NCBI GenBank assembly: GCA_903888655.1
Contig: CAISUR010000369.1
Span: 1-9,207, forward strand
Reading direction: 5' to 3'
DNA from: an uncultured Bacteroidota bacterium
GTDB taxonomy: Bacteria > Bacteroidota > Bacteroidia > Flavobacteriales > Flavobacteriaceae
Length of the DNA: 9,207 nt
Below, one piece after another: positions 1 through 6,800 of the stretch. The number at the start of each line of letters is the position of its first letter. Position 1 is the first letter of the stretch. Made by a program: the position numbers and the translations under genes. The notes below the pieces were generated by a model. That model saw nothing but the letters and a program-made list of their open reading frames with translations. It did no database searches and was not told the origin of the DNA.

Positions 1-537
1 AAGAATATTAAAACCAAAAAATTCTCTCGTGGGGCTAGTACTATTAGTATGCAATTGATAAAAAATGTATTCTTGACTCGTCAGAAAACATTGTCACGAA
101 AATTAGAAGAAATTCTATTGGTCTATATTTTAGAGAACAATTGCATCGCTAGCAAAGAACGCATGTTGGAAGTGTATTTCAACATCATTGAATGGGGTCC
201 AAACATTTACGGAATTGGAGAAGCATCGCACTTTTATTTTCAAAAACGACCCGCCGATTTGACCTTAAAAGAATGTATGTTTCTGGCCACCATCATTCCA
301 AAACCAAAAGGATTTATGTACCGATTTGATTCGGAAAACAAACTAAAAGCTTTTGCCAATCAGCAAAACAGTTTTTTGACTCGATTGATGTTGCGTCGTA
401 ATTTAATTAATACAAACGATACGATTGGGCAACATCTTCCGTTAACTATTTCGGGAGCGGCACAGTTTTTTCTCAAAAACAAATCGGCAATGAAACCTGA
501 AATTGATTCTACTGCGGTAGAAGATTTTGGATTATAA
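1..537 (+). CDS. Family 51 peptidoglycan glycosyltransferase (transglycosylase), 3' part
   Basis: This is the C-terminal 178 residues of a transglycosylase that polymerises lipid II into glycan strands at the outer face of the cytoplasmic membrane. The frame is open from base 1, so the gene begins left of the window; the Met codon at 49 is internal to a conserved motif. Visible GT51 motifs are GASTISMQL (residues 11-19 of the visible part), RKLEE at 33-37 (the RKxxE motif, whose Glu is the second catalytic acid in the family), the KERMLEVYFN...GIGEASHFYF block at about 52-80, and the LTLKEC...PKPKGF block at about 87-105. The first catalytic Glu motif (EDxxF) would lie upstream. Most family members have QQ where this one has MQ in the first motif. 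The protein ends about 70 residues after the last GT51 motif, so it has no penicillin-binding transpeptidase domain at its C-terminus. It ends in tandem TAA codons (535-540). The next gene follows after 42 bp on the same strand, so cotranscription is possible. Confidence 0.92.
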   Translation, partial: KNIKTKKFSRGASTISMQLIKNVFLTRQKTLSRKLEEILLVYILENNCIASKERMLEVYFNIIEWGPNIYGIGEASHFYFQKRPADLTLKECMFLATIIPKPKGFMYRFDSENKLKAFANQQNSFLTRLMLRRNLINTNDTIGQHLPLTISGAAQFFLKNKSAMKPEIDSTAVEDFGL

Positions 538-579
538 TAAGTAAATTAGTCAACTGTTAGAAAATAAATTTAGTTTCAA

Positions 580-2427
580 ATGAAAAAAATCCTTCTCTTA
601 TCTTTGTTGGTATCAGCAATGGCAATTGCTCAAAAACCCATTTTTACATCGGCTAAAGTAAAAGCTGCCACGGTATATTTCAATGCTGCCGAATTGCAAC
701 AAACCACTTCGGTCAATCTTCCAGTAGGAACTAGCGAAATTGTTATTAAGAATGTAGCCGACTATTTGAATGAAAACACCATCCAAATAGGAGCTCCGAG
801 TTCGATTACTGTTTTGTCGGTACAGTTTACACAAAATTATATTTGGGAATATCAAATTGACGAGAGCAATCCTGCCATTAAAAAAGTGCGCGACAGTATC
901 ACCTTGGTTCAAAAAGAGATTAAGAAAGTGCAAATAGATAAAATATCGAATTCTAAAACCATTGAATTATTAGATAAAAATCAGATGGTTGGTGGGGCTA
1001 ATACGGGTTTAAATGTACTTGAATTAATGAAAGTGGCCGATTATTACAAAACAAAACGGACCGAATTATGTAATGCTTATACGATATTAGAAGAAAAAGA
1101 AAGCAAATTGACGCTTCGTTTACAAAATCTAAATACCAAACTTGAAATCAATTCGCAAAAAGAAGATAAATCTTCGAGAGGAAAATTAGTTTTACAAGTT
1201 ATGAATGAAGTTGCAGGAACTGTCAATTTAGACATTAATTACATTACCAACAATGCTTCATGGAATCCATTTTATGATTTGCGTACCGACAGCGTGAAAG
1301 AACCCATCAACATGATGTATAAAGCACAAGTATCACAAACTACAGGAATCGACTGGAAGAAAGTGAAGTTGACATTGTCTAGCGGTAATCCAAATCAGAA
1401 CAATCAAGCACCTCAATTGGATGCTTGGTTTTTGAGATATCAAAATTTAAGTTATGGCTATAAATATAGAGATGGGGATAAAGAACTAAACCAATTATCA
1501 AAACCAAATGTTGTGCAGGCTCTTCAAGGAAAAGTTTCAGGATTGCAAATAAATACACAATCAAATGAAATTGATAAAGATTCTAGAATTGTATTAAGAG
1601 GAGCTCGAAGTATTTCTGTGAATGATAAACCATTAGTTGTTATTGATGGTCAAGTTTCAACCGATGAAGCAATGAAACAATTACCTCCAGAAACCATAAA
1701 ATCGGTTAACGTTGTTAAAGGGGCTCAAGGTGCTGCTTTGTATGGTGAACAAGGTTCCAATGGCGTTATTATTGTAACCACAAAACAAATGGGAGATTAC
1801 ACCGCCATCAACGAAAACCAACTAAACGTCACTTTTGATATCGATATTCCGTATGATATTTTATCCAATGGAAAAGCACATTCAGTAGCATTAAAAGAAA
1901 TTAAATTACCGGCTTCATATAAATATTATGCAGCGCCAAAAGTAGATAAAGAAGCCTTTTTATTGGCAGAAATCAATGATTATTCCAAATACAATTTGTT
2001 GCCGGGTGAAGCCAATATCATCTTTGAAGGCTTGTATGTAGGGAAAACCAACATCAATCCTAACCAAACGGCGGACACCTTAAGTTTAAGCATGGGACGA
2101 GATAAAAAAATCTCGATAAAACGAGAAAAAGTAGTGGATAAATCGGGTACTAAATTTTTGTCTTCTTATAAAGAGCAAACGTTTACATATGACATCACGG
2201 TAAGAAACAATAAAAAAGAAGACATCCAAATGACTTTGAAAGACCAATATCCGTTGAGTACGGATAAAGACATTACTATCGAATTATTGGAAGATGGAAA
2301 AGCAAAAGTCAATACCGAAACAGGAATTCTAACTTGGGAATTGAAACTTGCTCCTAACGAAACCAAGAAAATACGCATCAGTTATAAAGTGCGGTATCCC
2401 AAAGATAAAGTGATTGATAATTTGTAA
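580..2427 (+). CDS. Exported DUF4140/DUF4139 (MuiA-like) protein with internal TonB-plug-like domain
   Basis: This 615-residue protein has an N-terminal signal peptide: KK at 2-3, a hydrophobic stretch 4-16, and a likely signal peptidase I cut after AIA (17|18). Export to the periplasm or outer envelope is therefore expected. Residues about 25-100 fit DUF4140, about 95-195 are Lys/Glu-rich and probably coiled coil, and about 203-605 fit DUF4139, the layout of the 'mucoidy inhibitor A' family, whose biochemical role is unknown. DUF4139 landmarks are NYITNNASWNPFYDLR (220-235), LTLSSGNP (264-271), the LPASYKYYAAPK region (443-454) and the final beta-rich stretch with LTWELKLAPNETKKI (584-598). 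The domain is split at about residues 285-406 by a segment resembling the plug of SusC-type receptors (separate entry). There is no outer-membrane barrel and no obvious TonB box. The ATG at 580 is chosen because the signal peptide follows it directly. No strong ribosome-binding site or promoter is visible in the 42-bp gap, so it may be read from the upstream gene. A hairpin terminator follows. Confidence 0.9.
   Translation: MKKILLLSLLVSAMAIAQKPIFTSAKVKAATVYFNAAELQQTTSVNLPVGTSEIVIKNVADYLNENTIQIGAPSSITVLSVQFTQNYIWEYQIDESNPAIKKVRDSITLVQKEIKKVQIDKISNSKTIELLDKNQMVGGANTGLNVLELMKVADYYKTKRTELCNAYTILEEKESKLTLRLQNLNTKLEINSQKEDKSSRGKLVLQVMNEVAGTVNLDINYITNNASWNPFYDLRTDSVKEPINMMYKAQVSQTTGIDWKKVKLTLSSGNPNQNNQAPQLDAWFLRYQNLSYGYKYRDGDKELNQLSKPNVVQALQGKVSGLQINTQSNEIDKDSRIVLRGARSISVNDKPLVVIDGQVSTDEAMKQLPPETIKSVNVVKGAQGAALYGEQGSNGVIIVTTKQMGDYTAINENQLNVTFDIDIPYDILSNGKAHSVALKEIKLPASYKYYAAPKVDKEAFLLAEINDYSKYNLLPGEANIIFEGLYVGKTNINPNQTADTLSLSMGRDKKISIKREKVVDKSGTKFLSSYKEQTFTYDITVRNNKKEDIQMTLKDQYPLSTDKDITIELLEDGKAKVNTETGILTWELKLAPNETKKIRISYKVRYPKDKVIDNL
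1435..1797 (+). other. TonB-dependent receptor plug-like (SusC-type) domain inside DUF4139
   Basis: This segment encodes residues about 286-406 of the DUF4139 protein. Its core (about 308-402) has the ordered signatures of SusC/RagA plug domains: VVQALQGKVSGLQI (311-324), RIVLRGARSI (336-345), KPLVVIDGQV (350-359), LPPETIKSVNVVKG (368-381), AALYGEQGSNGVIIVTTK (385-402). The reading frame is continuous with DUF4139 sequence on both sides: LSSGNPNQ precedes it, and LNVTFDIDIPYDI follows it. The first third of a full plug and the whole beta-barrel are absent. A partial plug without a barrel cannot act as a transporter on its own; an interaction or scaffolding role is inference. Comparable stand-alone plug fragments are known at the ends of other Bacteroidota proteins, such as M56 (BlaR1-like) peptidases. 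Confidence 0.85.
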
Positions 2428-2433
2428 ACCAGA

Positions 2434-2470
2434 AAAACGCTTTCAGAAATTAGAAGTGAAAGGGTTTTTT
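2434..2470 (+). terminator. Intrinsic terminator after the DUF4139 gene, possibly bidirectional
   Basis: The arms are AAAACGCTTTCA (2434-2445) and TGAAAGGGTTTT (2457-2468), which pair except for one internal G-G mismatch around an 11-nt loop. A T-run (2465-2470) follows on the + strand. On the - strand the same hairpin is followed by a short run of Ts, so it may also stop the converging flavoprotein gene, whose stop codon lies 27 bp away. Confidence 0.75.
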
Positions 2471-2496
2471 AATGGAAATGATTTGTATGAAAAACA

Positions 2497-3753
2497 TCAA
2501 ATCCCCTCCGCAATAATAAACCCACCTGTCCAAGCATTCTGAAAATTAAATCCACCCGTTATAGCATCAATATTTAGAATTTCACCTGCAAAGTATAAGT
2601 TTTCATGTAGTTTGCTTTCCATGGTTTTGAAGTTAATTTCTTTTAAATCAATACCGCCAGCAGTTACAAATTCTTCTTTGAAAGTGCTTTTGCCATTTAC
2701 TTGAAATTCTCCTTGTGTTAGTTGTTGTGCTAAATTTTGAAGTTGTTTTTTAGATAAGTCAGCCCATTTGGTTTCTTTTGTCTCGCCGAGCGCAGTCGAG
2801 GTACTTTTGTTACTTTGTATTGAGTTGTCTATACCTGACGCCAACACTAAACTTTCCCATAATCTATTTGGAAAATCAAACGGTGATTTCTTTGAAATTA
2901 CTTTTTTAGAATGTTCTAGTTTGAGTTCTTTCAGTTTTTCTTCGGCTTCTTCAAGGGTTATATCATTCAACCAATTGACTTGAATGGTAAATTGATATTT
3001 TTTATCGGCTAATTCTCGTGCACCCCATGCCGAAAGGCGTAATATTCCGGGACCACTCATTCCCCAATGGGTAATTAATAAAGGACCAGAAGCCGAAAGT
3101 TTAGAGCCTTTTACTTTTACCGATGCCAAAGCCGAAACACCCATTAAATCTTTGATGCGTTGGTCTTTGATGTTAAATGTAAATAGGGATGGAACAGGCG
3201 GTACAATAGTATGACCAATTTCTGAAAGCAATTCCCATATTTTTGGATTACTTCCGGTGGTCATGATTAGTTTTTGGCAAGAAAAACTTTCGTGATTGGT
3301 TTGTACTTTCCAATAGGTTTCTCCTTTAAAAATGGATTGTACACTTTGTCCTGTTTCGATGTCAATGCCTAGTTTTTTGGTTGACGATAGAAAACAATCG
3401 ATTATGGTTTGTGATGAATTGGAAACTGGAAACATCCTCCCATCATCTTCAATTTTGAGAGCAACACCATGTTTTTCAAACCATTCGATAGTGTCTCCGG
3501 AACAAAATTGATGAAAAGGACCGCAAAGTTCTTTTTCTCCTCGAGGGTAAAACTTCACTAAATCATTAGGAACAAAACACGCATGAGTTACATTGCATCG
3601 TCCGCCACCCGAAATACGAACTTTAGACAATACTTCTTGCCCACGTTCTAAAATCGCCACTTTTAGCTTCGAATTTTTCTCAACGATAGTGATTGCAGTA
3701 AAAAATCCTGCAGCACCGCCACCTACAATGATAATGTCGTATTTTGAATTCAA
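2497..3753 (-). CDS. HI0933-family (YhiN/BaiN-like) FAD-dependent oxidoreductase
   Basis: This 418-residue cytoplasmic flavoprotein has the usual family length. It has an N-terminal Rossmann dinucleotide-binding motif IIIVGGGAAGF (7-17), an acidic residue ending the second strand (ILERG, 34-38), and the family hallmark KVRISGGGRCNVT (44-56). A TTGSNPKIW segment follows at 165-173. The C-terminal FAD-contacting block has AGGIDLKEINFKTMESK (365-381), LYFAGEILNIDAITGG (386-401) and FQNAWTGG (404-411). Homologues are often labelled 'NAD(P)/FAD-dependent oxidoreductase' or 'aminoacetone oxidase family'; the substrate cannot be read from sequence. The start is TTG (3751-3753): no ATG or GTG lies between it and an in-frame TAA at 3769-3771, and the Rossmann strand begins six residues later. 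Residues about 313-328 form a hydrophilic insertion that includes a GC-rich repeat-like element (separate entry). The gene converges with the DUF4139 gene and is separated from the downstream-strand surface-protein gene by a terminator, so it is probably transcribed alone. Confidence 0.94.
   Translation of the reverse strand: MNSKYDIIIVGGGAAGFFTAITIVEKNSKLKVAILERGQEVLSKVRISGGGRCNVTHACFVPNDLVKFYPRGEKELCGPFHQFCSGDTIEWFEKHGVALKIEDDGRMFPVSNSSQTIIDCFLSSTKKLGIDIETGQSVQSIFKGETYWKVQTNHESFSCQKLIMTTGSNPKIWELLSEIGHTIVPPVPSLFTFNIKDQRIKDLMGVSALASVKVKGSKLSASGPLLITHWGMSGPGILRLSAWGARELADKKYQFTIQVNWLNDITLEEAEEKLKELKLEHSKKVISKKSPFDFPNRLWESLVLASGIDNSIQSNKSTSTALGETKETKWADLSKKQLQNLAQQLTQGEFQVNGKSTFKEEFVTAGGIDLKEINFKTMESKLHENLYFAGEILNIDAITGGFNFQNAWTGGFIIAEGI
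2785..2804 (-). repeat. Short GC-rich near-palindromic element inside the flavoprotein gene
   Basis: The core CCGAGCGCAGTCGAGG (2786-2801) can pair CGA with TCG around GCGCAG. It encodes residues 318-323 (TSTALG) of the flavoprotein. The six codons are 13/18 G+C, while the surroundings are AT-rich. The 7-mer CTTTTGT occurs on both sides (2775-2781 and 2804-2810). From memory, closely similar CTCGACTGCGCTCG sequences recur in many Flavobacterium genomes, usually between genes. Only one copy is seen in this window, so calling it a dispersed repeat rests on that recollection. Confidence 0.5.
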
Positions 3754-3776
3754 TTTGAGATTATAAAATTAAAATT

Positions 3777-3784
3777 CAAAAGTA
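3777..3784 (-). promoter_or_regulatory. Candidate Bacteroidota -7 promoter box for the flavoprotein gene
   Basis: Read on the - strand this is TACTTTTG, an exact fit to the Bacteroidota -7 consensus TAnnTTTG, ending 23 bp before the TTG start. The matching -33 element is weak: only a TTTC lies at a plausible distance upstream. It sits in the 138-bp gap between the surface-protein stop and the flavoprotein start, which otherwise holds only the terminator at 3830-3871. Confidence 0.3.
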
Positions 3785-3829
3785 GTAATTAATGAAAGGT
3801 AATTGATGAAATAAAAATAAATTGTAATC

Positions 3830-3871
3830 AAAAAAATTAAAAGCCGTCCAATATTGTTTTGAACGGCTTTT
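3830..3871 (-). terminator. Intrinsic terminator of the surface-protein gene
   Basis: The arms at 3839-3851 and 3859-3871 form a 13-bp stem: as - strand RNA, AAAAGCCGUUCAA pairs with UUGGACGGCUUUU, all Watson-Crick except one G-U pair. The loop is 7 nt. On the - strand the stem is followed by AA and a seven-T run (3830-3836). It lies 20 bp beyond the TAG stop at 3892-3894, the expected place for termination of the large gene. Confidence 0.88.
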
Positions 3872-3891
3872 TGTGTATATTTAATTAGCGT

Positions 3892-6800
3892 CTATCTTTT
3901 AATAACGCGAATTACTTTAGTGTTATCGCCTTGCGTTACTATTAGGTTGTACACTCCAGATGGGAATTGATCTCCAATTTCAAGAGTTGAAGCATCAGAA
4001 GGGCTTACTTCGCGTTGGTCAACTAATTTACCAACCATATCATACACCATTACTTTTACTTTATCCTCACTTGATGTTGTCAAGTTTAATGTTAATTTTT
4101 CAGAGAACGGAATAGGAGCAGCTACCACACCAAAAGGGGTAGGTTCTTCTTTTTCTACAGTTTTGCTTGTTGGAGTGGCACAATTTTTAAAGTAAATTGT
4201 TAACACATTGCTATAGACTGTAACTCCACATGAATTTGTAAATGCTACTCTAAAATAATTAGCTCCAATTGCAGGGTTACTTATCGTATAATCTGTTGAA
4301 ATTGCACCAGAAATAGTACTAAAAGTAACATTATCTGTAGATTTTTGCCATTGAATTGTGCCAATGTAGCCTTGTGTTACATTTAAAGTTATGGTAGTGT
4401 TGTTACAAATAGGTGATGAAGCACTAGAAGTTACAGAAGTTGAAATACCTTTGGAAAGAGGTTTTACAGGAACATTAATAATAACTTGATTACTGGTTAC
4501 CGTTGAGCAAGATCCAATTGATACTATGGTTCTGTAAGCTGTTGATGTAGTAAGATTTCCGGTATTTAATATTGGACTTGTAGAAGTTACTGAAGTCCAT
4601 GTAGGTGTCGAAGATGTCCAGTTTGTTGATTTTTCCCACTTCGTGATTGAACCCACATAACCAGTTAAGTTTAATGTTGTGGCATTTCCTGCGCAAATAG
4701 AAGTATTAACTGCATTTAAAGTTCCTGCAGTTGCATTTGTTCCAATAACATACTGTATAATATTTGATGTCGATGAAGAACATGCACCGCTTGTTACTAA
4801 AGCTCTAAAATAAGTTGTTCCAGTAACATTGGTTACTATGTATGTTGAAGCTGTTCCTGAAGTTGATGTTGTCCCAAAAGTAGGAGTAATTGTATTTCCT
4901 GAGGGCACATTGGTAAAGTTACTACCATCAATTGAATATTGCCACTTGATAGTTCCTACATTCCCAGTTATTTTTAAAACACCACCACCAGAAGAACAAA
5001 CTGTTCCTCCGCCGGTAATTGTTCCTCCTTGTGATAAAGGATTAACAATAATAGCTTTAGCACATGCTCTTGCTATTGTACATGTTCCACTTGTTACCAC
5101 ATATCTAACATAAAAGCTTGATAAAGGGGCATAACTAACATTACTCATTATAAAGGTGTTATTGGTTGCTCCACTTACTGGTACGAAACCTGAAGTAGCA
5201 GATGTAGTTGATACTTCCCATTGAATAGAATCTCCTGTATAAGTTCCTGAAGTAAATGTTATAGTTCCTCCAGAACAAACGCTTGCTGTTGAAGAAGTTA
5301 TTGATCCTGCAAGAGCAGTTTTACTTACTGTGATTTTTACAATATCAGTGTAGGCAATATTTGCCCCATTAGTTATTTTTACTCTATACCATGTATCAAC
5401 GCTTAAGTTGCTGGCAATTAAAGTACTAGAGGTGCTACCTGCTGCCGTCCATACAGGAGTAGCTCCGATAGTGTTACTATAGTTAATTGATTTTTGCCAC
5501 AAAAGTGTAGCTCCTGGTGTGTAATTTGATACGCTAAGCGTAGTAGTGTTATTAATTGAAGTGGTGTTCCCCGATAAATTAAGTGCCGATGATGCAGAAG
5601 CACATACCGTTATATTACCACCAGTAATACTTCCAGCTGTTGGTTGCGAGCTTACGGTAATTTTTAATATGTCTGATTCATCAGGATTACAAATTCCATT
5701 AATGGCAATTATTTTAAACCAAGCACTTCCTGCCAATAGAGTAGGAGAAGTTGCGGTCAAAACAGAGTTAGTAGCAGATAAAGCGGTTTGAGTATAAGTA
5801 GCAAATGGAGTCCATGTTAAACCACTATTATTTGAATACATCCATTGAATATTACCTATACTTCCAGAAGCCAATGATAAATTAACAGTTAAACCTTGAC
5901 TAACCGTTAAAGCTGGTGTTAAAGTTCCTACAACACTTATTTTAGTTGCTGTTGAAGTTTCTGTTTGAACTTCTACAATAACTGAATTAGAGGTAGATGA
6001 AGAACAAGCATCACTTGAAACTATAGCTTTGAATGCTTTACTTGAATTTATATTTTTAGATAAACTATTAGATGAATTTCCCCAAATAGGAGTATAAGTT
6101 CCTATAACACCATTTGTAACAGGAGCCCACCACCAAGCAACTGTTCCTTGTGAGCTACTTAAAGTAAGTGTCGTTCCTGAACCTTTACAAATAGTTGCGG
6201 AATCTGCTGATAAAGTTCCGATAGCTGTTGGTTGATTTACTGTTATTTTTTTTGCAGGCGAAATAACTGTAGAGCAAATACCATTAGAAGCTATAATTCT
6301 AAACCATGTATCTTGTGTTAATATTCCTGATGTAAAATAAATAGTATCATTTATTGCATTTAAAGAAGATTGATTTATAATATCTCCTTGATTTGTCCAA
6401 TTAACATTGTCAATAGATGTCTGCCATTGAATATTTCCAATACTTCCCGATTCTAATTTTAATTGAACTTGTGAACCAGCACAAGTGGTTAAAGCAGGAG
6501 ACAAATCAGTGACAGGATTTATACTTTGAATTCTAGACATTGTATCATCTTGTAAAGTTATCACATCTGAGGGTAAACTTGTACAACCCAAGGAGGAAAC
6601 TTCAACTTTATATTTTGTACCTAGTGCGGGTATTCCATAATCTGTTTTTGTGATTGTTATTGTAGAGGTGCTTGTTCCCTGATAATTAGCATTATCAGTT
6701 AATAGAGTCCAGTCAGTTGAGTCTACAGCTTGTGAATACCAGCTATAAGTTGGAGCTGTTACTTCTGATGCGTATACAGATAAAGTTGCGTTTGCTCCTG

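Noticed and set aside
49..537. Complete 162-residue gene starting at ATG 49
   Set aside because: The frame is open to base 1 and the preceding residues (SRGASTIS) belong to the conserved GT51 motif, so this Met is internal and the gene is truncated by the window.
538..579. Promoter in the gap before the DUF4139 gene
   Set aside because: There is only a poor TAGTTTCA-like match to the -7 box and no -33 element at the right spacing.
613..933. - strand ORFs opposite the DUF4139 gene (also 1379-1564 and 2166-2378)
   Set aside because: They are antisense to a well-supported coding gene and show no domain or ribosome-binding evidence.
2768..2983. + strand ORF of 71 codons opposite the flavoprotein gene
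   Set aside because: It is antisense to conserved flavoprotein sequence, Ser/Phe-rich, with no recognisable feature.
4490..4696. - strand out-of-frame ORFs within the surface-protein gene (also 5418-5603)
   Set aside because: They overlap a long, clearly coding frame on the same strand and have no supporting features.
4829..5113. Small + strand ORFs opposite the surface-protein gene (also 5546-5791, 7596-7808, 7967-8155, 8636-8959)
   Set aside because: They lie wholly opposite the repeat-coding strand, have no recognisable domains, and their Val/Leu-rich sequences follow from the complement of Thr/Ser/Asn-rich repeats.
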